Notes: generated by a model from the letters alone, not told the origin. Shown: positions 8,816 through 18,129, numbered from the stretch's first letter. The stretch: DNA of 64,000 bases from Streptomyces sp. NBC_01571 (GCF_026339875.1 NZ_JAPEPZ010000001.1:9362001-9426000); one strand, 5' to 3'. Made by a program: numbers and translations.

Positions 8816-9769
8816 GTGCGTGACATCGCCGTGTTCAGCGGTAGTGCCCATCCCGAGCTGGCGGCAGAGGTCTGCGCGCATCTCGGCGTGCCCCTCAGCC
8901 CGACCCGGGTCAGCCGGTTCGCCAACGACTGCCTGGAAGTACAGCTCCAGGCCAACTGCCGTGAGCGTGACGTGTTCCTCGTGCAGCCGCTCGTCACCCC
9001 CGTGCAGGAGCACCTGGTGGAGCTGCTGATGATGTGCGACGCGGCCAGGGGGGCGTCCGCCGGGCGGATCACGGTGGTCATGCCACATTACTCGTACGCA
9101 CGTTCGGACAAGAAGGATATGCCGCGGATCTCCATGGGTGGCCGGCTGGTGGCCGACCTGCTGGTGGCGGCCGGGGCGAGCCGGGTGCTGGCGATGACGC
9201 TGCACTCCCCGCAGGTGCACGGATTCTTCTCGGTGCCGGTCGACCATCTGCACGCGCTGCGCGAGTTGGCCGTGCACTTCCGCAGGCACGACCTGTCCCG
9301 TACGACGGTGGTGTCGCCCGACCTGGGCAACGCCAAGGAGGCGGCGGCCTTCGCGCGGCTGATCGGTGCCCAGGTGGCGGCCGGTGCCAAGCAGCGGTTC
9401 GCGGACGACCGGGTGAGCATCAGCTCCGTCATCGGCGAGATCGCCGGCCGCGATGTCATCGTGCTCGACGACGAGATCGCCAAGGGCAGCACCGTTCTCG
9501 AACTGCTCGAGCGGTTGCGGGAGTTGGGGCCGCGGTCGATCCGGGTCGCCTGCACCCACGGGTTGTTCGCGGCGGGCGCGCTCAAGCGGCTCAGCGAGCA
9601 GGAGGACGTGCTGGAGATCGTGTGCACCAACACGGTGCCCGTGCCGCGTGAGGAGCACACCGAGAAGCTGAGCATCCTGTCCATCGCCCCGGCACTCGCG
9701 GAGGCCGTGCGGCGCATTCACAACGGTGAGTCCGTCAGCGCCCTGTTCGACGCGCCGCCGAGCGAATAG
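8816..9769 (+). CDS. ribose-phosphate pyrophosphokinase (PRPP synthetase)
   Basis: This 317-residue enzyme makes 5-phosphoribosyl-1-pyrophosphate from ribose 5-phosphate and ATP for nucleotide, His and Trp synthesis. The ATP-binding flexible loop region is [12 protein letters not shown] (usual PYFGYARQDRK). The PRPP loop reads [13 protein letters not shown], which departs from the common VDDMIDTGGT, so this is a divergent, probably second, Prs. GTG 8816 has GCGAGGAGCG upstream. It is divergent from the ribosomal protection gene and shares its promoter region. A role outside bulk PRPP supply is possible. Confidence 0.85.
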   Translation: MRDIAVFSGSAHPELAAEVCAHLGVPLSPTRVSRFANDCLEVQLQANCRERDVFLVQPLVTPVQEHLVELLMMCDAARGASAGRITVVMPHYSYARSDKKDMPRISMGGRLVADLLVAAGASRVLAMTLHSPQVHGFFSVPVDHLHALRELAVHFRRHDLSRTTVVSPDLGNAKEAAAFARLIGAQVAAGAKQRFADDRVSISSVIGEIAGRDVIVLDDEIAKGSTVLELLERLRELGPRSIRVACTHGLFAAGALKRLSEQEDVLEIVCTNTVPVPREEHTEKLSILSIAPALAEAVRRIHNGESVSALFDAPPSE

Positions 9770-9789
9770 GGGAGGGGAAGAGGGACTTA

Positions 9790-9835
9790 CTGATCGAGGC
9801 TTGGTGCGAGGCCGTCCCCGAAGCCCCTCGATCAG
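9790..9835 (+). terminator. stem-loop after prs
   Basis: CTGATCGAGG (9790-9799) and CCTCGATCAG (9826-9835) are perfect 10-bp arms, with GCTT/AAGC pairing further inside. It starts 21 nt past the prs stop. Confidence 0.6.
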
Positions 9836-10279
9836 GGTGATCGCCGTCGTCGAGTTCTCCCTCCGTCGGGCCACGGTGATCGTCGCGCGCCGCGTCCTGA
9901 TCCGCCACGCCACCCTTCACTACCGCTGGGATCGGCGTCTCCTCATGCACCTCGTACACCGCCTCGAGGGATCCACTTGCCGCGGATCGACGGGGTCGGC
10001 GCCACGGATTGTCGGACGCCCCTTTCTGGAGAGACGCCCCGGACAGGCGCGGTCGGAACTGGGTGGGGCGGCTGCTGGAGCTGACCCCGTCCGAGCTCAT
10101 TGCGCAGCAGTCGCGCGCCCAGTGACGGTCTCCACGCGTGCTGAACCACCTGCCTGATGTCGTGCACTTCCCGGACGGCGCCGCGTCGCGGCCTGCGACT
10201 CGCACGTGAGGCGGGACTGCGGACTGGCCCGCGGCGGGGCAGCAGCGGCGGCCACACGGGTGGTGTTGAATGTGGCGCC
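9836..10279. other. non-coding stretch, possible gene debris
   Basis: No gene is supported. Frames on both strands have no start signal. A stretch ending at about 10124 on the plus strand (NWVGRLLELTPSELIAQQ then a stop) looks protein-like and may be the tail of a decayed gene, but I cannot name it. Confidence 0.4.
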
Positions 10280-11197
10280 ATGAGCGAGAGCGGGCGTGCG
10301 GCGAGCCGGACGGCGGTGCTCGTCTGCCAGGGGCGGGCTGCCGCGAACGGGAGGGCTGCTGCCGGCCGGTTCGCGGATCCGGTGGCGGTACGGCTGTTGC
10401 GCGCCGCGGAACGTACACCCGTGGACGAGGTGCGCGCCAGCACTCCGCCGAAGGGCTGGCGGGAGCGCACCGTGTACGAGAGTGTGCGGGCGTGCGCCGA
10501 GGTGGTCGTGCCGCGGACGGTCGCGATCGACGAGGCACTGCGCGCCGGCGTGACCGGTCAGCTCGTGATCCTCGGAGCCGGTCTGGACACGCGCGCGTGG
10601 CGTCTGACGGAGCTCGCGCAGACGGACGTGTGGGAGGTCGACCATCCGGCCTCCCAGCAGGACAAGGTCGCCCGCCTCGCCGAGGCCACGCCGGTCGTCG
10701 GGGAACCGGACGAGAGCAGTCGCCTCGCCGCCGAGCCGGCGGCCATCGCCCGCTCCGTGCGGTTCACGCCGGTCGATTTCGCCGTCGATGATCTCGGTGC
10801 GGCGTTGGATGCCGCCGGGCACGACCCCTCCTCGCCGACGACATGGCTGTGGGAGGGCGTCGTCCCGTACCTCACGCGCGACGAGGTGCGTGCCACGGTG
10901 GCCGCGCTCGCCGCCCGGACGGTCCCGGGCAGTGCACTCGTCGTCAACTACCAGGCGCCGTCGGCGAGGGCGGCCGCTGGCCGGCTGCTGGCACGCGTGC
11001 TCGGCAGTTCCGTCACCTCGGGCGAGCCGTGGCGCTCGCTGTGGACGCCGCGGCGGATGGCTGCGCTGCTCGCGGAGTACGGCCTGCGGGTGGTGTCCGA
11101 CGACGACCTCCTCGCCGTCGCACACACCCTCGGCAGCCCGGCACGCGGGCGCAGGTCCCTGCAGTCGGGTCGCGTGGCCGTCGCGGAGAGCCACTGA
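10280..11197 (+). CDS. class I SAM-dependent methyltransferase (TIGR00027/LCM-like)
   Basis: This 305-residue protein has the SAM-binding motif LVILGAGLDTRAWRL, the GxGxDTR form typical of the actinobacterial TIGR00027 family related to leucine carboxyl methyltransferases. Other family landmarks are VWEVDHPASQQDK and TTWLWEGVVPYLTRDEV. The substrate is unknown and nothing nearby defines it. ATG 10280 begins the recognisable N-terminus. It ends 112 bp from the converging STAS gene. Confidence 0.8.
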   Translation: MSESGRAASRTAVLVCQGRAAANGRAAAGRFADPVAVRLLRAAERTPVDEVRASTPPKGWRERTVYESVRACAEVVVPRTVAIDEALRAGVTGQLVILGAGLDTRAWRLTELAQTDVWEVDHPASQQDKVARLAEATPVVGEPDESSRLAAEPAAIARSVRFTPVDFAVDDLGAALDAAGHDPSSPTTWLWEGVVPYLTRDEVRATVAALAARTVPGSALVVNYQAPSARAAAGRLLARVLGSSVTSGEPWRSLWTPRRMAALLAEYGLRVVSDDDLLAVAHTLGSPARGRRSLQSGRVAVAESH

Positions 11198-11309
11198 CGT
11201 GCGGATCTGAGCCGGCCCGGCACCATGGCCAGGATTCGGACTTCGTCGTGCTCGCGCCAAGAGGCTTCCCGTCCACCCGGGACGGGGCACGGCGTCGGCG
11301 GGGCCGCCG

Positions 11310-11690
11310 TCACAAGGTGCCCGACGCCGCCTCCGGCTGACCGAGCGCCTCGTCGAGCGACGCCGAGGGCGGCAGGAGATGGTCCAGGCCGGTCACCCTC
11401 AGCATGCGCAGAGTCAGCGGACGGTCGCAGACCAGGTGCAGCTGTCCGCCCCGGGCGAGGACCCGGCTCCTCGCCCGGTACAGCAGGCGCAGCCCCGAGC
11501 AGTCGAAGAACTCGACGGGCCGCAGGTCGATGACGACCCGCGGCTCCGGTCGGCCGGTGGCCGAGTCCAGGTACGGAGTGATCGCCAGGGCGGTGAGGAT
11601 GTCGATCTCTCCGTGGAACTCCAGCACCGTGTGGCCCCGGTCCCGGTGGACGCGCAGATGCCGGTGCGGCGGCGCGGGGTCGTGGGTCAT
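11310..11690 (-). CDS. STAS domain anti-sigma factor antagonist
   Basis: This 126-residue protein is a single STAS domain with VVIDLRPVEFFDCSGLRLL, where the serine of DCSGL is the usual phosphorylation site of SpoIIAA/BldG-type antagonists. Such proteins bind and inactivate an anti-sigma kinase when unphosphorylated. No partner kinase lies beside it; the nearest phosphatase-like protein is the fusion at 25.9-28.4 kb. ATG 11690 has GGAGG 10 nt upstream. A GACATATGTC palindrome lies about 115 bp upstream. Confidence 0.85.
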   Translation of the reverse strand: MTHDPAPPHRHLRVHRDRGHTVLEFHGEIDILTALAITPYLDSATGRPEPRVVIDLRPVEFFDCSGLRLLYRARSRVLARGGQLHLVCDRPLTLRMLRVTGLDHLLPPSASLDEALGQPEAASGTL

Positions 11691-11805
11691 GACGACATCG
11701 CCTCCAACCGGCCGCTGAACCGCTCCTGTGACGGGGGTGGGCCCACAACTCCGGCCCCTGCTCTGCAAGTTACCCTCGTTGGAGTGAATTTCAGCATGTT
11801 CGATT

Positions 11806-11815
11806 GACATATGTC
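11806..11815. promoter_or_regulatory. GACATATGTC palindrome
   Basis: A perfect 10-bp palindrome within an unusually AT-rich patch between the STAS gene and the oxidoreductase. CGATT/TTCG flanks extend it weakly. It may be an operator for the STAS gene. Confidence 0.3.
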
Positions 11816-11937
11816 TTCGATTTGAGCGACGAGTCCTTCAGTCGTCTGCTCGGTGCGTGCGTCGAGTGGTGGCCGACCGGCCCGTGCGGGGGGCACGGGC
11901 ACGGCGAGATGGTCGCGCCGTGCCCAAGGGTTCCGCG

Positions 11938-12888
11938 TCAGTCGACCAGCAGCACCAGCTTGCCCGTCGTCCGGCCGGTCTCTCCGAGCGCGTGCGCCTC
12001 CGCGGCGTCGGCCAGCGGGAACGCACCGGCGACCGTCGCGTGCAGCAGGCCCTTGTCGACGAGATCCGCGATCGCCCGCATGCCCGCGTGGTCGGCCTCC
12101 ACCAGCATCCGCGCCGCCCGTACGCCCAGCCGCGCGGCCTCCTCGTACAGCTCCTCCGGGCCCACCGGCAGGATCGACACCACGATCCCGCCCTCGCGCA
12201 GCACCCGCAGCGACTGGAAGGTGTTGTCGTCGCCGATCGTGTCGAGGACCACGTCGACGTCCCGGACGGCCTCGGTGAAGTCGGTCTCCCGGTAGTCGAT
12301 CAGCTCGTCCGCGCCCAGCTTGCGCAGGAACTCGTGCTTGCCCGCGCTCGCCGTACCGATCACGTACGCGCCCCGTGCCTTGGCGATCTGTACGGCCACA
12401 TGCCCGACACCGCCGGCGGCCGCGTGGATCAGCACGCGCTGCCCCGGCCGCACGTCGGCCGTGTCGACGAGTGCCTGCCAGGCGGTGAGCGAGACCAGCG
12501 GCAGGGCGCCGGCCTCCGTGTGGTCGATGCCGGCCGGCTTGCGTGCGAAGGAACGCGCGGGAGCGGTCACGTACTCGGCGTGCGAGCCGTGGCCGAACGG
12601 GTAGGGCACCATGCCGAAGACCTCGTCGCCCGGCGCGTGGACGGTGACGCCGATACCGACAGCCTCCACCACACCGGACACGTCCCAGCCCAGGACGAAG
12701 GGCGGCTGCCCCAGGAACATGCCCGTCGCCCGGTGCTTCCAGTCGGTCGGGTTGACCCCGGCCGCCCGCACCCGCACCAGTACCTCGCTGGGCCCGGGAA
12801 CGGGGCGCTCCACTTCCACTTCCTTGAGGACCTCGGGTCCACCGAGAACGTCCTGACTGATCGCGCGCATCGTGTTCTTAGTACTCAT
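11938..12888 (-). CDS. NADP-dependent quinone oxidoreductase-type MDR enzyme
   Basis: This 316-residue zinc-free medium-chain dehydrogenase has an N-terminal GroES-like catalytic domain (LVRVRAAGVNPTDWK, GWDVSGVVEAVG) and an NADPH-binding Rossmann domain (VLIHAAAGGVGHVAVQIAK). It probably reduces quinones or enones. It is divergent from a GlxA-type regulator, and the 70-bp gap holds a palindrome, so that regulator likely controls it. The start at 12888 (MSTKNT) or 12870 (MRAISQ) is uncertain. Confidence 0.85.
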   Translation of the reverse strand: MSTKNTMRAISQDVLGGPEVLKEVEVERPVPGPSEVLVRVRAAGVNPTDWKHRATGMFLGQPPFVLGWDVSGVVEAVGIGVTVHAPGDEVFGMVPYPFGHGSHAEYVTAPARSFARKPAGIDHTEAGALPLVSLTAWQALVDTADVRPGQRVLIHAAAGGVGHVAVQIAKARGAYVIGTASAGKHEFLRKLGADELIDYRETDFTEAVRDVDVVLDTIGDDNTFQSLRVLREGGIVVSILPVGPEELYEEAARLGVRAARMLVEADHAGMRAIADLVDKGLLHATVAGAFPLADAAEAHALGETGRTTGKLVLLVD

Positions 12889-12923
12889 GACTCACAGCCT
12901 GCCGGGGTCGGACGCTCCGTGAA

Positions 12924-12960
12924 ATGGCACGATTGCCAATCTCCGATAGGATCGTGCCAT
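12924..12960. promoter_or_regulatory. palindromic operator between oxidoreductase and GlxA regulator
   Basis: ATGGCACGAT (12924-12933) and ATCGTGCCAT (12951-12960) are perfect 10-bp arms 17 bp apart. The right arm overlaps the ATG of the regulator (12959). It is the only strong palindrome in the divergent gap and is the likely autoregulatory site. Confidence 0.7.
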
Positions 12961-13909
12961 GCGGCATGTGGAGAGAGTGGTCGTTCTGGCGCTCGACGGC
13001 GTCTACCCCTTCGAGCTCGGCATCCCCAGCCGGATCCTCGGTGCGGCGGACGGCCGGTACGAGGTGCTGACCTGCACCGTCGACGGGAAGCCGGTGCGCA
13101 GCAACGCGGACTTCTCGATCACCGTCGAGCACGGTCCCGAGGTGCTGCGCACGGCGGACACGGTGGTGATCCCGGCCATCACGCCGTCGAGCGTCACCGC
13201 GGAGCTTCCCGCCGAGGTCACCGCCGCGCTCGCGCTCATCCGGCCGGGCACCCGTCTCGTCTCCATCTGCACCGGCGCGTTCGTGCTGGCGGCGGCCGGG
13301 CTCCTGGAGGGCCGGCGGGCGACCACGCACTGGCAGCTCGCCGACCAGTTCCGCGTCATGTACCCCGGCGTGGACCTTGATCCGGACGTCCTCTTCGTGG
13401 ACGACGGCACGGTCCTCACGTCCGCGGGTGCCGCCTCCGGGGTCGACATCTGCCTGCACATCCTGCGCAAGGACCACGGCAGCGAGCTGGCCAACAGTGT
13501 GGCCCGGCGCTGTGTGGTGCCGCCCTGGCGCGACGGCGGTCAGGCCCAGTACATCGAGCAGCCCGTTCCCGACCCCGTGGCGACCAGCACGGCCGCGACC
13601 CGGGTGTGGGCACTGGCCCGTCTGGGTGACCCGCTGACCCTGACCGACCTCGCCGGTCACGCCCGGATGAGCCTGCGCACCTTCGCCCGGCGTTTCCACG
13701 ACGAGGTGGGCCTCAGCCCCGGCCGCTGGCTCATCCAGCAGCGCGTCACCCGGGCCCGCCATCTGCTGGAGGCGAGCGAGCTCTCGGTCGACCAGATCGC
13801 CGGCGAGGTCGGCTTCGCCACCGGCACCTCCCTGCGCCAGCACCTGCACGCGGCGATCGGTGTCTCGCCGCAGACCTACCGGCGTACGTTCCACGCGGCG
13901 GCGCGTTGA
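12959..13909 (+). CDS. GlxA family transcriptional regulator (DJ-1/PfpI plus AraC HTH)
   Basis: This 316-residue regulator has an N-terminal DJ-1/PfpI amidotransferase-like domain (about 5-170), including SICTGAFVLAAAGLLEGRRATTHW with the cysteine at the usual nucleophile position. A C-terminal double helix-turn-helix AraC domain follows (MSLRTFARRFHDEVGLSPGRW, then VDQIAGEVGFATGTSLRQHL). Such proteins are DNA-binding activators or repressors that sense small molecules. Its own ATG lies in an operator arm shared with the divergent oxidoreductase gene. A second GlxA-type module is fused to a phosphatase at 25.9 kb. Confidence 0.9.
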   Translation: MRHVERVVVLALDGVYPFELGIPSRILGAADGRYEVLTCTVDGKPVRSNADFSITVEHGPEVLRTADTVVIPAITPSSVTAELPAEVTAALALIRPGTRLVSICTGAFVLAAAGLLEGRRATTHWQLADQFRVMYPGVDLDPDVLFVDDGTVLTSAGAASGVDICLHILRKDHGSELANSVARRCVVPPWRDGGQAQYIEQPVPDPVATSTAATRVWALARLGDPLTLTDLAGHARMSLRTFARRFHDEVGLSPGRWLIQQRVTRARHLLEASELSVDQIAGEVGFATGTSLRQHLHAAIGVSPQTYRRTFHAAAR

Positions 13910-14214
13910 CCTGACCGCCGCACGGTCTCCGCCGCCTGCGGCTGCGCGCGGCCCGTGCGGCGAAGGGGCCGAGCTTCGTGCCGCTCGCGGGAATCGTCCT
14001 CGGCCGGCCGGCCGGCCGACGAGGAGGTGCCTGCCGTGCGTGGCCGGCCGCTCGGACACCGGGTTTCCCTTGCCACAGCGGCTGAACGCCAATGTCCTTG
14101 GACAGCCGGGTCGCACAACAGGTCATTGACCGGGCCGAGTTGGGAATGAAACCGCGGCGTCCGCATGTTGACGACCGCCGACCGGCTCTCCTATCCAGGG
14201 AAGAAGGCAGGCCC
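13910..14214. other. gap with a CCGG-rich hairpin
   Basis: No gene is supported. A (CCGG)n run at 14001-14018 sits inside TCCTC/GAGGA flanks and could fold into a hairpin after the regulator gene. GGTCATTGACC at 14121-14131 (5-bp arms) lies about 85 bp before the next start and may be an operator. Confidence 0.4.
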
Positions 14215-15216
14215 GTGACGTCCTCGCCGACCACCATGCGCGCCGTCCAGCTCTCCGCCCCCGGACCCGTGGACAACCTGCGGCTGACCACACTCCCGCT
14301 GCCGCCCCTGCGGGACGGCTGGGTACGCATCCGCGTCGAGGCGTTCGGCCTCAACCGCTCGGAGCTGAAGCTTCGACTGGGCGTGAGCGTGGGCGTCGAC
14401 TTTCCCCGGGTGCCGGGTATCGAGGCCGTCGGCACCGTCGACGCGGCTCCGGCCGGCAGCGGGCTGGCTGTCGGGCAGAAGGTCGTCGCGATGATGGGCG
14501 ACATGGGGCGCACCTACGACGGCGGCTATGCCGAGTACACGTCCGTGCCGCTGTCCCAGGTCATCCCCGTCGACACCGACCTGCACTGGGAGTTGCTGGG
14601 CGCCCTGCCGGAGATGGTGCAGACCGCCTACGGCTCGCTCACCGTCGGCCTGGACCTGAAGCCCGGTCAGTCCGTGCTGATCCGCGGCGGCACCTCCTCG
14701 GTGGGCCTGGCAGCCGCCGCGCTGGCCACCTGGCGTGGCGCGACGGTGCTGTCCACCACCCGACGGGCCGATCGCCTGGCCTCGCTGAAGGAGCACGGTG
14801 TCGACCACCCGCTGCTCGACACCGGTGAGGTCGCGCCCGCCGTGCGCGAGCTGTACCCGGACGGTGTCGACGCCGCCCTCGATCTCGTCGGCACGCCGAC
14901 CCTGCCCGACACTCTGCGCGCGGTGCGCGTGCACGGCACGGCCTGTTTCGGCGGCAGCCTCTCCAACCAGTGGACGGTGCGGGACTTCTCCCCGAACGAG
15001 TACCTGCCGAAGGGGGTACGCCTGGCGGGCTACTTCGGCGACGCCGCCGACCTGCCTCGCGAGGCCTTCCAGGAGATCCTCGACGCGGTCGCGGCCGGCC
15101 GGCTGGTCTTCCCCGTGGACCACGTCTACGACGGCCTGGAGCAGGTGCCGCAGGCCCACGACGACATGGAGCACGACCGCGCCACCGGCAAACTCGTCGT
15201 CCGCGTCCGGCATTAG
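14215..15216 (+). CDS. zinc-free alcohol dehydrogenase/quinone reductase-like MDR protein
   Basis: This 333-residue enzyme has the medium-chain dehydrogenase layout: GroES-like domain (WVRIRVEAFGLNRSELK, FPRVPGIEAVGTV) and nucleotide-binding domain (VLIRGGTSSVGLAAAALA). It probably reduces enones or quinones with NADPH. It is similar in type to the enzyme at 11938 but clearly divergent in sequence. GTG 14215 follows AGGGAAGAAGGC. It may belong to the regulon of the preceding GlxA protein, but has its own upstream gap. Confidence 0.85.
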   Translation: MTSSPTTMRAVQLSAPGPVDNLRLTTLPLPPLRDGWVRIRVEAFGLNRSELKLRLGVSVGVDFPRVPGIEAVGTVDAAPAGSGLAVGQKVVAMMGDMGRTYDGGYAEYTSVPLSQVIPVDTDLHWELLGALPEMVQTAYGSLTVGLDLKPGQSVLIRGGTSSVGLAAAALATWRGATVLSTTRRADRLASLKEHGVDHPLLDTGEVAPAVRELYPDGVDAALDLVGTPTLPDTLRAVRVHGTACFGGSLSNQWTVRDFSPNEYLPKGVRLAGYFGDAADLPREAFQEILDAVAAGRLVFPVDHVYDGLEQVPQAHDDMEHDRATGKLVVRVRH

Positions 15217-15344
15217 GACCCGGGTGAAGTGTCCCTGCGCCCGGGACGGTGGGCGTGCGGCCCAGCGCCGGTCCCCCGGCCGTCGGGTGGCCGCCGTGCC
15301 GGTGCTCGGGAACATCGGCGGCGCACCGGTGACGGACATCGGGA

Positions 15345-15797
15345 TCAGGACTCCGCGGGCCGGGCGGCCAGGATTCCGCTGAGCAGACCGGTGGACTGGC
15401 CCACCTCGATGAGGTGGCCGTCGGGGTCGCGCAGGTAGCAGCGGAGCTCGGACGCACGATCGAGGGGCTCGGTCAGGAACTGCGCGCCCTTCGCGACGGC
15501 GTGGGCGTGGAAGGCCGCCATGTCGGCGACGCGCACGTTCAGGAAGGTGGACACCCGCTCGCTGTTCTGCGGTACTTCCAGTGTGACGCCGGGCTTGTCC
15601 GGGGTGGGCCCGCCGCCGGGGTTCATGATGATCCAGCTGTTCGCCACCTTGACGATCGCCGGGTTCTCCTCCATCACGACCTCACCGCCGAAGACATCGG
15701 CGTAGAAACGTCGCGAGACCGCGACGTCGCTCACCGTCACGAAGTAGGTGAGGAGGAGACCGTGCTCGGGCACGGGGAGTTCACCGTGAGAGGTCAT
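15345..15797 (-). CDS. VOC family protein (glyoxalase/bleomycin resistance fold)
   Basis: This 150-residue single VOC module starts near LLLTYFVTVSDVAVSRRFYADVFGG and ends LRDPDGHLIEVGQS. The family uses a metal-bound beta-alpha-beta-beta-beta fold for isomerase, dioxygenase or drug-binding roles. ATG 15797 has GGAGGTGCG before it. An ECF41-type promoter lies 225 bp upstream, giving a long leader, or a TTG start at 15944 would be used. It is a putative SigJ regulon member. Confidence 0.8.
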   Translation of the reverse strand: MTSHGELPVPEHGLLLTYFVTVSDVAVSRRFYADVFGGEVVMEENPAIVKVANSWIIMNPGGGPTPDKPGVTLEVPQNSERVSTFLNVRVADMAAFHAHAVAKGAQFLTEPLDRASELRCYLRDPDGHLIEVGQSTGLLSGILAARPAES

Positions 15798-16021
15798 CGG
15801 GTCCGCACCTCCGGGACCGGAGAGTCGTGCCCCGTCCGGCAGCGTCTTCGCCGCATTCGGCCGCCCCTCCGTCCCCGTACGGATGTCGCTCTCGTGAGTG
15901 TGCGCTGAGTTCCTGTCGGGCACCGTGGGGCACCTTCCCTTCAATCGACCACGTCACAGGGCGGGCGCGCCACCCTCATCGGCGCGGTCGCATGTCAAGT
16001 CCTGTGGCCGTTCCATGGGTT

Positions 16022-16048
16022 GACTGGGTGCGCCGTGGATCTGTGACA
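16022..16048 (-). promoter_or_regulatory. ECF41-type promoter (VOC gene)
   Basis: On the minus strand TGTCACA (16048-16042), then 16 nt, then AGTC (16025-16022). It shares the GATCCACGG start of its spacer with the cupin promoter at 18103. It points toward the VOC gene at 15797. Confidence 0.7.
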
Positions 16049-16109
16049 ACCGGAAGCTGGGCCCGCTCGTCGAACTCGCCGAGCAGGCCCGGCAGCAACT
16101 GGTGGAGTT

Positions 16110-16880
16110 CTACGGCCCGGTGGGCCGCGGCAACGGTGTGCCGTCGACGTACAGGTCGACGTGTTCGTTGTAGAACGCCGTCAGGCCCGCGATGCGGTTG
16201 GCCTGAATCGTGGGGAAGTCGTACATCCAGGCGATGTCGTCGTGGGTGGCGACGTCGCTGTCGAACGACCAGTAGCTGCTGGTGGTTCCCTTGTACGGGC
16301 AGTGGGTCACCGTGTCGGATCGGCGCAGCCGGGTCCAGTCGACGTGCTCGCGGTCGATGTAGTACCGGGTCGGCAGACCGGTCTCGAACAGCTTCACGCA
16401 GTTCGGCGCGTCCGCCAGTACGACGCCGTCCAACTCCACGCGGACACTGCTGGACGAGCGCAGCGCGTCCACCCGGGAGTAGGGGCTGCGCGGGTGGACG
16501 AAGACCGGCTCGTCCTCCTCGAACCAGGAGTCCAGCGCCTTCCATTCGAAGCGGACGGTGCCGCGCAGGGGCTCCGGAGCGTCCTCGTCCCAGACCCAAG
16601 CCGTGCCCTCGCGGACCTCGGACCCGGTACGCAGGGAGTGGCGCCGTGCGGGCCCGGCGCCCAGCACCTCGACGTGGTCGTCGTCCGTCAGCACACCCTC
16701 GACCATGTCCTCGACCGGGATGCTGAACTGGGGATAGGCAAGCCACTCCCACACGTACAGGGCACGTCGGGTGTCGAAGACGGTGCGGCCACCGATCAGC
16801 CCGCGGATGCGCCGCGGTACGGGCTCCACGTGTCCGATCGGGGCGATCAGGCGCGGGTGCAGCACGCTTTCTTCAGCCAT
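16110..16880 (-). CDS. DUF427 domain protein, two copies in tandem
   Basis: This 256-residue protein is built of two DUF427 modules. The first centres on RRIRGLIGGRTVFDTRRALYV and the second on SVRVELDGVVLADAPNCVKL followed by TVTHCPYKGTTSSYWSF. DUF427 proteins are common in actinomycetes with a small beta-barrel fold; their function is not established. ATG 16880 has GGAGAACAACG before it. No ECF41 site lies in its upstream gap (16881-17107). Confidence 0.85.
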   Translation of the reverse strand: MAEESVLHPRLIAPIGHVEPVPRRIRGLIGGRTVFDTRRALYVWEWLAYPQFSIPVEDMVEGVLTDDDHVEVLGAGPARRHSLRTGSEVREGTAWVWDEDAPEPLRGTVRFEWKALDSWFEEDEPVFVHPRSPYSRVDALRSSSSVRVELDGVVLADAPNCVKLFETGLPTRYYIDREHVDWTRLRRSDTVTHCPYKGTTSSYWSFDSDVATHDDIAWMYDFPTIQANRIAGLTAFYNEHVDLYVDGTPLPRPTGP

Positions 16881-17107
16881 CGTTGTTCTCCTCGGTCCAC
16901 TCGATACATGTGCGCCCTCGGTGCGGGGCGTTTCCGGTCTCCGTCGGCGCGGACACCGGGGTGTGGCGCTGCCGTCGTGGATGCGGCCCCCGCGACGCGA
17001 GGCGACCGGCCGCCCCGGACGCGGCCGTCGCCACATCCGCCGTGCGGTGCGAAGGCGGCCTTCGCGGGAGGCAGGGCTCCGGCATCAGAGCCGCCCGGGT
17101 GGCGGGA

Positions 17108-17854
17108 CTACTGCTGCTGGGCGACCCAGTCGGCGAAACGCACCTTGCCGAGACGGACGTCGGGGCCGGGGAGCAGGGTGGTGTCCTGCAGCTGGGCCCC
17201 GAAGTAGGGAGCCTTGGGGTCCGCCACGACCGTGCGGGGGTCGTTCTTGGCGGCGAGGCCCTTGCCGATCAGCTCGTCCAGCCGGAACGTGTCGGGGCCG
17301 GCCACCTCGACCACGCCGTCGACCGGTGTGCCGACGGCGGTGGCGCCCACCGCGGCGGCGACGTCGTCGGAGTAGACGGGCCGGATCCCGACCGGGGCGA
17401 GATGCACGGTGTGGCCCTGGGTGGCCGACTCCGCGATGCCCTTCATGAACTCGAAGAACTGCGTGGCGTGAACGATGGAGTAGGGAATCCCCGACTCCTT
17501 GATCAGCTCCTCCTGTACCTGCTTGGCACGGAAGTAGCCGCTCTCCTGCAGGCGTTCGGTGCCGACCACGGACAGCGCGACATGGTGGGTCACACCGGCC
17601 TCCTTCTCGGCCTTCAGGAGGTTCGTGGTCGAGGTACGGAAGAACTCCATGACGTCGTCGTCCGCGAAGGAGGGGGAGTTGGAGACGTCCACCACCACCT
17701 GGGCTCCGCGCAGGACCTCGGCCACGCCCTCACCCGTCAGCGTGTTCACACCGCTGTTGGGAGAGGCCGGCACCGCCTCGTGGCCGTGCTCGGCGAGCTT
17801 GCTCACCAGCTTCGAGCCTATGAGTCCGGTTCCGCCAATGACTACAACCTTCAT
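17108..17854 (-). CDS. NmrA-like NAD(P)-binding reductase/epimerase
   Basis: This 248-residue atypical short-chain dehydrogenase has an N-terminal Rossmann motif VVVIGGTGLIGSKL and THHVALSVVGTERL, FRAKQVQEELIKESG and YSIVHATQFFEF in the NmrA/NAD-dependent epimerase order. ECF41 sigma genes are typically linked to oxidoreductases or epimerases of this kind. An ECF41-type promoter (17964-17990) lies 110 bp upstream in the right direction. It is a paralogue of the gene at 28753. The substrate is unknown. ATG 17854 follows GAGAGGAACCC. Confidence 0.85.
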   Translation of the reverse strand: MKVVVIGGTGLIGSKLVSKLAEHGHEAVPASPNSGVNTLTGEGVAEVLRGAQVVVDVSNSPSFADDDVMEFFRTSTTNLLKAEKEAGVTHHVALSVVGTERLQESGYFRAKQVQEELIKESGIPYSIVHATQFFEFMKGIAESATQGHTVHLAPVGIRPVYSDDVAAAVGATAVGTPVDGVVEVAGPDTFRLDELIGKGLAAKNDPRTVVADPKAPYFGAQLQDTTLLPGPDVRLGKVRFADWVAQQQ

Positions 17855-17963
17855 GATGGGTTCCTCTCGGATAGGTGCCACTGTGCATCGCGCCGCGGCC
17901 GCCGAGGTGGTCCACCCGGACAAGGGCTCGTCTGCACAAGGTGACAGCGGCTGTACCGACAAA

Positions 17964-17990
17964 GACAGGACAGTGGCGGTCCCTGTGACA
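17964..17990 (-). promoter_or_regulatory. ECF41-type promoter (NmrA-like gene)
   Basis: On the minus strand TGTCACA (17990-17984), 16 nt, then TGTC (17967-17964). It lies 110 bp before the start at 17854, back to back with the cupin promoter at 18103. Confidence 0.75.
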
Positions 17991-18102
17991 CCGCACTCGT
18001 AGTGCCGCTCAGTGCTGCTGAGGGGAGTGGAGCCGGCGCGTTCCGTCACCGCACGACATGCCGCCGACCACGCGGAACCGGGCACGACCAGGCCCTGACT
18101 TG

Positions 18103-18129
18103 TGTCACAGATCCACGGCCCGCCCGGTC
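18103..18129 (+). promoter_or_regulatory. ECF41-type promoter (cupin gene)
   Basis: TGTCACA (18103-18109), 16 nt beginning GATCCACGG, then GGTC (18126-18129) followed by AT. It lies about 100 bp before the cupin GTG. Confidence 0.75.

Noticed and set aside
9735..10538. minus-strand 267-codon open frame
   Set aside because: It overlaps the methyltransferase start and is Arg/Pro-rich without motifs.
15947..15975. CGTCACA on the plus strand as a further ECF41 promoter
   Set aside because: The bases at the -10 position are CTCA, not NGTC, and no gene starts downstream on that strand.
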